Position numbers and translations under genes: made by a program | Notes under the pieces: generated by a model | The model's input: only the letters and a program-made list of their open reading frames with translations | Told to the model about the DNA's origin: nothing | Databases searched by the model: none | Shown here: piece after piece, positions 55,960 to 64,000 of the stretch | How the letters are laid out: each line of letters starts with the position of its first letter | Position numbering within the stretch: position 1 is the first letter of the stretch | From: Streptomyces sp. AC1-42W | GTDB lineage: Bacteria > Actinomycetota > Actinomycetes > Streptomycetales > Streptomycetaceae | Direction: 5' to 3' | Assembly: GCF_003248355.1 (NCBI RefSeq) | Contig: NZ_QKWY01000001.1 | Span: 2,872,001-2,936,000, forward strand | Length of the DNA: 64,000 nucleotides

Positions 55960-56880
55960 GTGTCCACACTCCCCAGCACCCCGCAGTCCGCCGACACCCC
56001 GGCCACCGGCACCGCCCGCGTCAAGCGCGGCATGGCCGAGCAGCTCAAGGGCGGCGTGATCATGGACGTCGTCAACGCCGAGCAGGCGAAGATCGCCGAG
56101 GACGCGGGCGCCGTGGCCGTCATGGCCCTGGAGCGGGTGCCGGCCGACATCCGCAAGGACGGCGGCGTGGCCCGGATGTCCGACCCGAACATGATCGAGG
56201 AGATCATCGAGGCGGTGTCCATCCCGGTGATGGCCAAGTCCCGCATCGGGCACTTCGTCGAGGCGCAGGTGCTCCAGTCCCTCGGCGTCGACTACATCGA
56301 CGAGTCCGAGGTCCTCACCCCGGCCGACGAGGTCAACCACAGCGACAAGTTCGCCTTCACCACGCCGTTCGTCTGCGGTGCCACCAACCTGGGCGAGGCG
56401 CTGCGCCGGATTGCCGAGGGCGCGGCCATGATCCGTTCCAAGGGCGAGGCCGGCACCGGCAACGTCGTCGAGGCCGTCCGCCACCTGCGCCAGATCAAGA
56501 ACGAGATCGCCCGGCTGCGCGGCTACGACAACAACGAGCTGTACGCCGCCGCCAAGGAGCTGCGCGCCCCCTACGAGCTGGTCAAGGAGGTCGCCGAGCT
56601 GGGCAAGCTGCCCGTCGTGCTGTTCTCCGCGGGCGGCGTCGCCACCCCGGCGGACGCGGCGCTGATGCGGCAGCTCGGGGCCGAGGGCGTCTTCGTCGGC
56701 TCCGGCATCTTCAAGTCCGGCGACCCGGCCAAGCGCGCCGCCGCCATCGTGAAGGCCACCACCTTCTTCGACGACCCGAAGATCATCGCGGACGCCTCCC
56801 GCGACCTGGGCGAGGCCATGGTCGGCATCAACTGCGACACGCTGCCCGAGGCCGAGCGCTACGCGAACCGCGGCTGGTAA
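55960..56880 (+). CDS. pdxS: Pyridoxal 5'-phosphate synthase, synthase subunit
   Basis: PdxS combines ribose-5-phosphate, glyceraldehyde-3-phosphate and ammonia into PLP in the DXP-independent pathway. The 306-residue (beta/alpha)8 protein has [20 protein letters not shown], the ribose-5-P lysine in [22 protein letters not shown], and the second lysine-bearing and phosphate loop at [26 protein letters not shown]. The GTG follows GTGAGG. pdxT begins six bases after its stop, and the two proteins form a 12+12 complex. Confidence 0.97.
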   Translation: MSTLPSTPQSADTPATGTARVKRGMAEQLKGGVIMDVVNAEQAKIAEDAGAVAVMALERVPADIRKDGGVARMSDPNMIEEIIEAVSIPVMAKSRIGHFVEAQVLQSLGVDYIDESEVLTPADEVNHSDKFAFTTPFVCGATNLGEALRRIAEGAAMIRSKGEAGTGNVVEAVRHLRQIKNEIARLRGYDNNELYAAAKELRAPYELVKEVAELGKLPVVLFSAGGVATPADAALMRQLGAEGVFVGSGIFKSGDPAKRAAAIVKATTFFDDPKIIADASRDLGEAMVGINCDTLPEAERYANRGW

Positions 56881-56886
56881 GCAGCG

Positions 56887-57480
56887 ATGAGCGCAACGCC
56901 TGTGGTCGGCGTCCTGGCCCTCCAGGGCGACGTCCGGGAACACCTGATCGCCCTGGCCTCGGCGAACGCCCTGGCCAGGCCGGTCCGGCGTCCCGAGGAA
57001 CTGGCGGAGGTCGACGGCCTGGTCCTGCCCGGCGGCGAGTCCACCACCATGTCCAAGCTGGCCGCCCTGTTCGGCCTGCTGGAGCCCCTGCGCGAGCGGA
57101 TCGCGGCCGGCATGCCCGTCTACGGCACCTGCGCCGGGATGATCCTGCTCGCCGACAAGATCCTCGACCCCCGGTCCGGCCAGGAGACGCTGGGCGGCAT
57201 CGACATGATCGTGCGCCGTAACGCTTTCGGGCGGCAGAACGAGTCCTTCGAGGCGGCCGTCGAGGTCGCCGGGATCGACGGCGGACCGGTGGAGGGCGTC
57301 TTCATCCGGTCCCCCTGGGTCGAGTCCGTGGGCGCCCGCGCGAAGGTCGTCGCCGAGCACGGCGGACACATCGTGGCCGTACGGCAGGACAACGCGTTCG
57401 CCACGTCCTTCCACCCGGAACTGACCGGCGATCACCGGCTCCACGCGTACTTCACCGAGATGGTGCGCGCGGCCGGGTGA
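56887..57480 (+). CDS. pdxT: Pyridoxal 5'-phosphate synthase, glutaminase subunit
   Basis: PdxT hydrolyses glutamine to supply ammonia to PdxS. The 197-residue class I glutaminase has [12 protein letters not shown], the nucleophile in [11 protein letters not shown], and the catalytic His/Glu in [10 protein letters not shown]. It is six bases downstream of pdxS, so it is in the same operon. The length matches the family. Confidence 0.97.
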   Translation: MSATPVVGVLALQGDVREHLIALASANALARPVRRPEELAEVDGLVLPGGESTTMSKLAALFGLLEPLRERIAAGMPVYGTCAGMILLADKILDPRSGQETLGGIDMIVRRNAFGRQNESFEAAVEVAGIDGGPVEGVFIRSPWVESVGARAKVVAEHGGHIVAVRQDNAFATSFHPELTGDHRLHAYFTEMVRAAG

Positions 57481-57541
57481 CTCGATCCCGGTAGGATCTC
57501 TCGGGTTCGTACGGAATTTGGTGACGCGAAGGAGAAGGCAG

Positions 57542-58294
57542 ATGTCCGGCCACTCTAAATGGGCTACGACGAAGCACAAGAAGGCCGTGATTGACGCCAA
57601 GCGCGGCAAGCTCTTCGCGAAGCTGATCAAGAACATCGAGGTCGCGGCCCGCACCGGTGGTGTGGACCCCGAGGGCAACCCGACCCTCGTGGACGCGATC
57701 CAGAAGGCGAAGAAGAGTTCGGTCCCGAACAAGAACATCGACTCCGCGGTCAAGCGCGGTGGCGGTCTCGAGGCCGGTGGCGTCGACTACCAGACGATCA
57801 TGTACGAGGGTTACGGACCCAACGGTGTCGCGGTGCTCATCGAGTGCCTCACCGACAACCGCAACCGTGCCGCGTCCGACGTACGCGTCGCCATGACGCG
57901 CAACGGCGGCTCGATGGCCGACCCCGGCTCCGTCTCGTACCTCTTCAACCGCAAGGGCGTCGTCATCGTCCCCAAGGGCGAGCTGACGGAGGACGACGTG
58001 CTCGGTGCCGTCCTCGAAGCGGGCGCCGAGGAGGTCAACGACCTGGGCGACACCTACGAGGTCGTCAGCGAGGCCACCGACCTGGTCGCGGTCCGTACCG
58101 CGCTCCAGCAGGAGGGCATCGACTACGACTCGGCCGAGGCCAACTTCCTGCCCACCATGCAGGTCGACCTCGACGAGGAGGGCGCCCGCAAGATCTTCAA
58201 GCTGATCGACGCGCTGGAGGACAGCGACGACGTGCAGAACGTCTTCGCCAACTTCGACGTCAGCGACGAGGTCATGGCCAAGGTGGACGCCTGA
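57542..58294 (+). CDS. yebC: YebC/PmpR-family protein (translation or transcription factor)
   Basis: The 250-residue protein starts with [20 protein letters not shown], the hallmark of the family, and has the three-domain YebC layout ending [11 protein letters not shown]. Family members were long annotated as DNA-binding regulators; recent work links some to relief of ribosome stalling at polyproline. GAAGGAG precedes the ATG at 57542. A TAGGAT at 57492-57497 may be its -10. It sits upstream of ruvCAB, as in most actinobacteria. Confidence 0.96.
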   Translation: MSGHSKWATTKHKKAVIDAKRGKLFAKLIKNIEVAARTGGVDPEGNPTLVDAIQKAKKSSVPNKNIDSAVKRGGGLEAGGVDYQTIMYEGYGPNGVAVLIECLTDNRNRAASDVRVAMTRNGGSMADPGSVSYLFNRKGVVIVPKGELTEDDVLGAVLEAGAEEVNDLGDTYEVVSEATDLVAVRTALQQEGIDYDSAEANFLPTMQVDLDEEGARKIFKLIDALEDSDDVQNVFANFDVSDEVMAKVDA

Positions 58295-58409
58295 GCCACG
58301 CCTGTCGCGAGCGGGCCGGCGGGGGACACACCCCGTCGGCCCGTCGCGTTGTCGGTGGTGACCGATAGCCTGCTGGAACAGTTGACCGATCGGCAGGGAG
58401 GGGCGGACC

Positions 58410-58976
58410 GTGCGGGTGCTCGGCGTGGACCCGGGTCTGACCAGGTGCGGCGTCGGCGTCGTCGAAGGCGTCGCGGGACGGCCCCTGACCATGTGCGGCG
58501 TGGGCGTCGTCCGCACCCCGGCCGGCGCGGAACTGGGCGACCGCCTGGTGGCCGTCGAACGCGGCATCGAGGAGTGGCTCGACGAACACCGCCCCGACTG
58601 CGTCGCCGTCGAGCGCGTCTTCGCCCAGCACAACGTCCGTACGGTGATGGGCACCGCCCAGGCCAGCGCCATCGCCATGCTCTGCGCGGCCCGGCGCGGC
58701 CTCCCCGTCGCCCTGCACACCCCCAGCGAGGTCAAGGCCGCCATCTCCGGCAGCGGACGCGCCGACAAGGCCCAGGTCGGAGCCATGGTCACCCGGCTCC
58801 TGCGGCTGGACGCCCCGCCGAAACCGGCCGACGCCGCCGACGCCCTGGCGCTCGCCATCTGCCACATCTGGCGCGCCCCCGCCCTCAACCGCCTCCAGCA
58901 GGCGCACGCGGCCGCGGCCCGCGCGCCGCGCGCCGCGCGCACCGCGGCCGTACCCGTCCGGAAGGTCCCCCGATGA
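58410..58976 (+). CDS. ruvC: Holliday junction resolvase RuvC
   Basis: RuvC cuts Holliday junctions made by RecA and moved by RuvAB. The 188-residue protein has [12 protein letters not shown] (catalytic Asp7), [11 protein letters not shown] (Glu), and [12 protein letters not shown] with the last two acidic residues. The GTG follows GCAGGGAGGGG. The stop overlaps ruvA (ATGA). The basic, Ala-rich C terminus ([18 protein letters not shown]) is longer than in enteric RuvC, as in other actinobacteria. Confidence 0.96.
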   Translation: MRVLGVDPGLTRCGVGVVEGVAGRPLTMCGVGVVRTPAGAELGDRLVAVERGIEEWLDEHRPDCVAVERVFAQHNVRTVMGTAQASAIAMLCAARRGLPVALHTPSEVKAAISGSGRADKAQVGAMVTRLLRLDAPPKPADAADALALAICHIWRAPALNRLQQAHAAAARAPRAARTAAVPVRKVPR

Positions 58977-59599
58977 TCGCCTTCGTCAGCGGCCCCGTCG
59001 CCGCGCTCTCCCCGACCACGGCCGTCATCGAGGTCGGCGGCATCGGCATGGCCGTCCAGTGCGCCCCCAACACCCTGGCCGACCTGCGCGTCGGCCGGCA
59101 GGCCAGACTCGCCACCTCCCTCGTCGTCCGCGAGGACTCGCTGACGCTCTACGGCTTCGCCGACGACGACGAGCGACAGGTCTTCGAACTCCTGCAGACC
59201 GCCAGCGGCGTCGGCCCCCGCCTCGCCCAGGCCATGCTCGCCACCCACACCCCCGACGCCCTGCGCCTCGCCGTCGCCACCGGCGACGAGAAGGCCCTCA
59301 CCGCGGTCTCCGGCATCGGCAAGAAGGGCGCCCAGAAACTCCTGCTCGAACTGAAGGACCGGCTCGGCGAACCCGTCGGCGGCCACGCCCCCGGCCAGGG
59401 CATCGGCGCCGCCGTCTCCGCCTCCTGGCGCGACCAGCTCCAGGCCGCGCTCATCGGCCTCGGCTACGCCACCCGCGAGGCGGACGAAGCCGTCGCCGCC
59501 GTCGCCCCGCAGGCCGAGGAAGCCCTGGCCGCAGGCGGCCCGGCCCCCGTGCCGCAGCTCCTGCGCGCCGCCCTGCAGACCCTCAACCGGGCACGCTGA
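58973..59599 (+). CDS. ruvA: Holliday junction ATP-dependent DNA helicase subunit RuvA
   Basis: The 208-residue RuvA has an N-terminal OB-fold ([20 protein letters not shown]), two helix-hairpin-helix motifs ([17 protein letters not shown] and [18 protein letters not shown]), and the C-terminal domain III ([20 protein letters not shown]) that contacts RuvB. It holds the four-way junction while RuvB drives branch migration. The ATG overlaps the ruvC stop; ruvB follows after 76 bases. Confidence 0.96.
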   Translation: MIAFVSGPVAALSPTTAVIEVGGIGMAVQCAPNTLADLRVGRQARLATSLVVREDSLTLYGFADDDERQVFELLQTASGVGPRLAQAMLATHTPDALRLAVATGDEKALTAVSGIGKKGAQKLLLELKDRLGEPVGGHAPGQGIGAAVSASWRDQLQAALIGLGYATREADEAVAAVAPQAEEALAAGGPAPVPQLLRAALQTLNRAR

Positions 59600-59675
59600 A
59601 CCGCGCGGGCCCCCTGCTACGCCCCGCCGGCCACCCCCGGCCGGGACACCGATACATCCGAGGCGGACAGACGAG

Positions 59676-60764
59676 ATGAACTGGGACGACACCGACGCCG
59701 GCATGGACGAACGCTACGACGAACGGCCGGCCGACGAGCGGCTGGTCGACGCCGGCGCCGACGGCGACGACACCGCGGTCGAGGCGGCGCTGCGCCCCAA
59801 GGACCTCGACGAGTTCGTCGGCCAGGAGAAGGTGCGCGAACAGCTCGACCTCGTCCTCAAGGCCGCCCGCGCCCGCGGCGCCACCGCCGACCACGTGCTG
59901 CTCTCCGGCGCCCCCGGCCTCGGCAAGACCACCCTCTCCATGATCATCGCGGCCGAGATGAACGCCCCGATCCGCATCACCTCCGGCCCCGCCATCCAGC
60001 ACGCCGGAGACCTCGCGGCGATCCTCTCCTCGCTCCAGGAGGGCGAGGTCCTCTTCCTGGACGAGATCCACCGCATGTCCCGGCCCGCCGAGGAGATGCT
60101 GTACATGGCCATGGAGGACTTCCGGGTCGACGTCATCGTCGGCAAGGGCCCCGGCGCCACCGCGATCCCGCTGGAGCTGCCCCCCTTCACCCTGGTCGGC
60201 GCCACCACCCGGGCCGGGCTGCTGCCGCCCCCGCTGCGCGACCGCTTCGGCTTCACCGGCCACATGGAGTTCTACACCCCCGCCGAGCTGGAACGCGTGA
60301 TCCACCGCTCCGCCCGCCTGCTCGACGTCGAGACGGACGCCGCCGGCGCCGCCGAGATCGCCGGCCGCTCCCGGGGCACGCCCCGCATCGCCAACCGGCT
60401 GCTGCGCCGCGTACGGGACTACGCCCAGGTCAAGGCCGACGGCCGGATCGACCGGGAGACCGCGGCGGCGGCCCTCGGGGTGTACGAGGTCGACGCCCGC
60501 GGCCTCGACCGGCTGGACCGGGCGGTGCTGGGCGCCCTGCTCAAGCTGTTCGGCGGCGGTCCGGTCGGCCTGTCCACCCTGGCGGTCGCCGTGGGGGAGG
60601 AGCGGGAGACCGTCGAGGAGGTCGCCGAGCCCTTCCTCGTCCGCGAAGGGCTGCTGGCCAGGACCCCGCGCGGGCGCGTCGCCACCCCCGCTGCCTGGGC
60701 CCACCTGGGAATGGTCCAGCCACAGAACGGCGTAACGGGACAACAGGGCCTGTTCGGGGCGTGA
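59676..60764 (+). CDS. ruvB: Holliday junction ATP-dependent DNA helicase subunit RuvB
   Basis: The 362-residue AAA+ motor has Walker A GAPGLGKT, Walker B LFLDEIHR, sensor 1 [10 protein letters not shown], arginine finger in LRDRFGF, and a C-terminal winged helix ([20 protein letters not shown]). About 50 extra N-terminal residues rich in Asp ([20 protein letters not shown]) precede the core. It completes ruvCAB. Confidence 0.97.
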   Translation: MNWDDTDAGMDERYDERPADERLVDAGADGDDTAVEAALRPKDLDEFVGQEKVREQLDLVLKAARARGATADHVLLSGAPGLGKTTLSMIIAAEMNAPIRITSGPAIQHAGDLAAILSSLQEGEVLFLDEIHRMSRPAEEMLYMAMEDFRVDVIVGKGPGATAIPLELPPFTLVGATTRAGLLPPPLRDRFGFTGHMEFYTPAELERVIHRSARLLDVETDAAGAAEIAGRSRGTPRIANRLLRRVRDYAQVKADGRIDRETAAAALGVYEVDARGLDRLDRAVLGALLKLFGGGPVGLSTLAVAVGEERETVEEVAEPFLVREGLLARTPRGRVATPAAWAHLGMVQPQNGVTGQQGLFGA

Positions 60765-60811
60765 TGCGTCACAGGTTGACCGGGAGCGGAACCACGGTGC
60801 CATGCTGGGCG

Positions 60812-60841
60812 TTGTTCCATCGATACGGACTCGCTTAGACT
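60812..60841 (+). promoter_or_regulatory. Promoter of yajC
   Basis: TTGTTC (60812-60817) and TAGACT (60836-60841) are separated by 18 bases, a good HrdB-type promoter about 88 bases before yajC. Confidence 0.65.
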
Positions 60842-60928
60842 CCGCCGATGCCGCCCCTTGGGGGCGGTGTGCCCACCCCCGAAGAACAGGCCGCTCTCCA
60901 TCGCGGTCGTGCGAAGGAAACTCGTCCC

Positions 60929-61396
60929 GTGAATCCCCTGACTCTCCTCCCCCTCATCGTGCTCATCGGGGCCATGTTCCTGATGACGCGGTCCGCCAAG
61001 AAGAAGCAGGCGGCGGCTGCGGCGATGCGCGACGAAATGCAGCCCGGTACCGGCGTCCGCACGATCGGGGGGATGTACGCCACCGTCAAGGAGCTGCACG
61101 CCGACACGGTCCTCCTCGAGGTTGCTCCCGGCGTCCACGCCGTTTACGCCAAGAACGCCATCGGCGCCGTTCTCGACGACGCGGAGTACAACCGCATCGT
61201 CCACGGCGACGAGCCCGAGCTCGACGTCGACGGCGCGATCGTGCCGGACGACGCCTCCTCGCTCACCGGTCCCGACACCGACGACGCCAAGACCGACCTG
61301 GTCAAGAAGACCGACTCGGACGAGGGCGACGAGGCCGGGGCCGAGGCCGACGACAAGGCCGAGGGCAAGGGCGACGGCGAGACCGGCTCGAAGTAG
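60929..61396 (+). CDS. yajC: Preprotein translocase subunit YajC
   Basis: YajC associates with SecDF at the Sec translocon. The 155-residue protein has a single N-terminal helix (LTLLPLIVLIGAMFLMT) then RSAKKKQ and the soluble PGTGVRTIGGMYATVKEL domain, with a long acidic C-terminal tail (DEGDEAGAEADDKAEGKG) usual in Streptomyces. The GTG at 60929 follows GAAGGAAA; the ATG at 60848 would add 27 unrelated residues. A strong terminator-like structure follows. Confidence 0.94.
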   Translation: MNPLTLLPLIVLIGAMFLMTRSAKKKQAAAAAMRDEMQPGTGVRTIGGMYATVKELHADTVLLEVAPGVHAVYAKNAIGAVLDDAEYNRIVHGDEPELDVDGAIVPDDASSLTGPDTDDAKTDLVKKTDSDEGDEAGAEADDKAEGKGDGETGSK

Positions 61397-61459
61397 CGCA
61401 CCGACACGGGGAGGCCGGGTGCCGATGGCATCCGGCCACCCCCGGTCCGTGCGCTTTTT
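61396..61459 (+). terminator. Nested hairpin with T-run after yajC
   Basis: An outer stem GCGCACCGAC...GTCCGTGCGC encloses a second perfect hairpin GGCCGG-GTGCC-GAT-GGCAT-CCGGCC (61412-61436) and is followed by TTTTT (61455-61459). This is a classical intrinsic terminator, rare in such GC-rich DNA. Confidence 0.8.
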
Positions 61460-61542
61460 CGAGGGGGCGGGCCCCCACTAAACTTCGTGGCCGCTCGGGC
61501 GCGTACCCGGCGCGGGGCGGTTGGACAGGGAGAAACGACAAG

Positions 61543-63285
61543 GTGGCAGCACCGAAGAAAGGCCGAGGCGCGGCCGGTGGACAGGGGAAGCCAGGGCGAT
61601 CCCTGGCGCTGATCCTGATCGCCATGGTCGCGCTGACGGGCGGGATGTTCCTGGCCCACCAGCCGACGCCGAGACTCGGCATCGACCTGGCGGGCGGCAC
61701 GTCCATCACGCTGGAGGCCAAGGCCGAGCCCGGCCAGGAGTCGGCGATCAACAAGACCAACATGGACACCGCGGTCGAGATCATGAACCGCCGCGTCAAC
61801 GGTCTTGGGGTCAGTGAGGCCGAGGTCCAGACCCAGGGCGACAGGAACATCATCGTCAACATCCCCAAGGGCACGAACTCCGCCCAGGCCCGGAAGCAGG
61901 TCGGTACCACGGCCAAGCTCTACTTCCGGCCCGTGCTGACGATCGCCCCGGGAACGCCCACCCCGGCACCGAGCGCCTCACCCTCGGGCAAGACCAGCGC
62001 GCCACCCTCACCCAAGGCATCAGCATCGGAAGAGGCCTCGGACGGCGAGGAGGGTGAGCATGCCGGCTCCTCGACCGCGCCGTCCGCCTCCGCCACCGCC
62101 CAGGGCCGCGCCGTCACCGGCGCCCTGAAGGCCGACGCCTCCCCGACCCCGAAGGCCAGCCAGTCCGCGTCCGCCGAGGACGAGGCCGCCGCCGCGAAGC
62201 TGCAGAAGCAGTTCGAGGCGCTGGACTGCTCCACCAAGGAATCGCGCTCCAAGGCCGCCCGCGGCGGCAAGGCCGAGGACACGGTCGTCGCCTGCAGTTC
62301 CGAGGGCGACATCAAGTACGTGCTCGGCCCGGCCGAGGTCTCCGGCACCGAGGTCGACAGCGCCCGTGCCAACTTCGACCAGCAGCGCGGCATGTGGATC
62401 GTGCAGATGGAGTTCTCCGACAAGGGCTCCAAGCAGTTCCAGACGATCACCAAGAAGCTCTCCGCGCAGCAGGAGCCCCAGAACCAGTTCGCCATCGCCC
62501 TCGACGGCGAGGTCGTCTCGGCTCCCCGCGTCAACTCCACGCTGAGCGGCAGCGCCGAGATCTCCGGCAGCTTCAACCAGGACTCCGCCGAGGAACTGGC
62601 CAACGTCCTCTCCTACGGCGCCCTCCCGCTCTCCTTCAAGGAGCAGAGCGTCACCACCGTCACCGCCGCACTCGGCGGCGAGCAGCTGAGGGCCGGGCTC
62701 ATCGCCGGTGCCATCGGCCTCGCGCTCGTGGTGATCTACCTGGTTGCCTACTACCGAGGACTCGCGTTCATCGCCCTCCTCAGCCTCCTGGTCTCCGGCA
62801 TCCTCAGCTACACGATCATGTCGCTCCTCGGCCCCGGCATCGGCTTCGCGCTGAACCTGCCCGCCGTCTGTGGAGCCATCGTGGCGATCGGTATCACCGC
62901 GGACTCCTTCATCGTGTACTTCGAACGCGTGAGAGACGAGATCCGCGAGGGCCGCACGCTGAGGCCGGCCGTCGAGCGGGGCTGGCCGCGCGCCCGCCGC
63001 ACCATCCTGGTCTCCGACTTCGTGTCGTTCCTCGCCGCCGCCGTGCTCTTCGTCGTCACCGTCGGCAAGGTCCAGGGCTTCGCGTTCACGCTGGGGCTCA
63101 CCACGCTGCTCGACATCGTCGTGGTCTTCCTCTTCACCAAGCCGCTGCTGACGCTGATGGCCCGGAAGAAGTTCTTCGCCAGCGGCCACCCGTGGTCCGG
63201 TCTGGACCCGAAGCGCCTCGGGGCCAAGCCGCCGCTGCGCCGCTCCCGCCGCGTCAACGCCCCCACCGAACCGAAGGAGGCGTGA
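61543..63285 (+). CDS. secD: Protein translocase subunit SecD
   Basis: SecD with SecF uses the proton gradient to aid release of exported proteins. The 580-residue protein has TM1 (LALILIAMVALTGGMFLA), the D1 motif LGIDLAGGTSITLEAK, and the C-terminal RND-type TM2-TM6 region with ADSFIVYFERVRDE as the conserved D5 block. Between TM1 and the P1 head lies a Ser/Pro/Ala/Glu-rich insertion (about residues 135-220) typical of actinobacterial SecD. The GTG follows AGGGAGAAACGACAA. secF begins one base after the stop. Confidence 0.96.
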   Translation: MAAPKKGRGAAGGQGKPGRSLALILIAMVALTGGMFLAHQPTPRLGIDLAGGTSITLEAKAEPGQESAINKTNMDTAVEIMNRRVNGLGVSEAEVQTQGDRNIIVNIPKGTNSAQARKQVGTTAKLYFRPVLTIAPGTPTPAPSASPSGKTSAPPSPKASASEEASDGEEGEHAGSSTAPSASATAQGRAVTGALKADASPTPKASQSASAEDEAAAAKLQKQFEALDCSTKESRSKAARGGKAEDTVVACSSEGDIKYVLGPAEVSGTEVDSARANFDQQRGMWIVQMEFSDKGSKQFQTITKKLSAQQEPQNQFAIALDGEVVSAPRVNSTLSGSAEISGSFNQDSAEELANVLSYGALPLSFKEQSVTTVTAALGGEQLRAGLIAGAIGLALVVIYLVAYYRGLAFIALLSLLVSGILSYTIMSLLGPGIGFALNLPAVCGAIVAIGITADSFIVYFERVRDEIREGRTLRPAVERGWPRARRTILVSDFVSFLAAAVLFVVTVGKVQGFAFTLGLTTLLDIVVVFLFTKPLLTLMARKKFFASGHPWSGLDPKRLGAKPPLRRSRRVNAPTEPKEA

Positions 63286-63286
63286 G

Positions 63287-64000
63287 ATGTCGCGACTCGG
63301 GAATCTCGGCGCCCGCCTCTATCGAGGCGAGGTCGGCTACGACTTCATCGGCAAGCGCAAGATCTGGTACGGCGTCTCCGTCCTGATCACCATCACGGCC
63401 ATCCTCGGCCTCGTGGTCAGCGGCCTCAACATGGGCATCGAGTTCAAGGGCGGTGCCGTCTTCACCACCCCGAAGACGAGCGTGTCCGTCGCCGAGGCGG
63501 AGGACCTGGCCACGGAGGCCTCCGGCCACCAGGCCATCGTCCAGAAGCTGGGCAACGGAGGTCTGCGCGTCCAGATCACCGAGGTCGACACCCAGAAGTC
63601 CGACCAGATCCAGGACAAGCTCGCCGCCGACCTCGGCGTCCCGCGCGCGAAGATCGCCGCGGACCTCGTCGGCCCCAGCTGGGGCGAGCAGATCGCCAAC
63701 AAGGCATGGACCGGCCTCGGCATCTTCATGCTGCTGGTCGTCATCTACCTGGCGATCGCCTTCGAGTGGCGGATGGCCGTCGCGGCCCTCGTCGCGCTGA
63801 TCCACGACATCACCATCACGGTCGGTGTCTACGCCCTGGTCGGCTTCGAGGTCACGCCGGGCACCGTGATCGGTCTGCTCACCATCCTCGGTTACTCCCT
63901 CTACGACACGGTCGTCGTCTTCGACAGCCTCAAGGAGGGCACGCACGGGATCACCCGGCAGACCCGGTACACGTACAGCGACGTCGCCAACCTCTCGATC
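63287..64000 (+). CDS. secF: Protein translocase subunit SecF, 5' part (cut by window edge)
   Basis: The visible 238 residues cover the N terminus, TM1 (IWYGVSVLITITAILGLVVS), the P1 domain from GIEFKGGAVF, and the start of the RND block (FEWRMAVAALVALIHDITIT, GYSLYDTVVVFDSLKEG). The ATG overlaps the end of secD by spacing of one base, with GGAGG in the secD 3' end as ribosome-binding site. The 3' end lies beyond 64000. Confidence 0.96.
   Translation, partial: MSRLGNLGARLYRGEVGYDFIGKRKIWYGVSVLITITAILGLVVSGLNMGIEFKGGAVFTTPKTSVSVAEAEDLATEASGHQAIVQKLGNGGLRVQITEVDTQKSDQIQDKLAADLGVPRAKIAADLVGPSWGEQIANKAWTGLGIFMLLVVIYLAIAFEWRMAVAALVALIHDITITVGVYALVGFEVTPGTVIGLLTILGYSLYDTVVVFDSLKEGTHGITRQTRYTYSDVANLSI

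Overview
The window is a stretch of the conserved core chromosome of a Streptomyces species or a very close relative. The evidence is very high GC with strong third-position bias, frequent GTG starts, ATGA/GTGA coupled genes, an SsgB sporulation protein, a phosphatidylinositol/PI-mannoside operon, a metNIQ locus, and the gene order argCJBDR - L,D-transpeptidase - argH, which I recognise as the Streptomyces arrangement. Almost everything is housekeeping. No prophage, integrase, secondary-metabolite cluster or complete mobile element was seen.

Layout. 1-5.6 kb: a partial GlxA-type regulator and a VOC protein, then the arginine operon argC-argJ-argB-argD-argR behind ARG boxes. 5.7-8.0 kb: an L,D-transpeptidase and argH with its own ARG box. 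8-14.7 kb: an aldo/keto reductase, a decayed ECF sigma gene, a TetR/MFS efflux pair behind a 30-bp perfect palindrome, an acyltransferase, a glycerophosphodiesterase and a GNAT enzyme. 14.7-18.8 kb: two membrane proteins and the methionine importer metNIQ, preceded by a candidate regulatory leader peptide. 19.6-26.4 kb: cobalamin and tetrapyrrole genes (cobL, a bluB-cobT fusion with a long Ala/Pro/Glu-rich extension, cobA). 26.5-31.2 kb: an rRNA methyltransferase, a Ser/Thr kinase, an IS200/IS605 end relic and small proteins. 31.3-31.75 kb: a five-gene tRNA cluster (3 Val, Cys, Gly). 31.9-38.5 kb: pabB, GNAT, DsbA-like, acetyl-xylan-esterase-like and CGNR genes, ssgB and a PGPGW membrane protein. 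38.5-42.7 kb: two identical tRNA-Val(CAC) genes enclosing a very large membrane protein and an SRPBCC protein, then a DEDD exonuclease. 42.8-46.9 kb: a DUF4365/unknown pair and thrS, whose stop codon abuts a relic type I-E CRISPR unit. 46.8-52.2 kb: a K+ channel, a HIT protein, a membrane protein and an EF-G paralogue. 52.4-55.8 kb: pgsA-patA-pimA plus a membrane protein. 55.9-57.5 kb: pdxST. 57.5-60.8 kb: yebC-ruvC-ruvA-ruvB. 60.8-64 kb: yajC, secD and a truncated secF.

Main points of interest are a two-repeat/one-spacer CRISPR relic directly after thrS, a leader-peptide-like ORF with rare Cys codons before metNIQ, the BluB-CobT fusion with its roughly 440-residue low-complexity region, remnants of lost genes (ECF sigma factor, possible pabC, IS605 end), and a PD-(D/E)XK-like DUF4365 gene coupled to a gene of unknown function.
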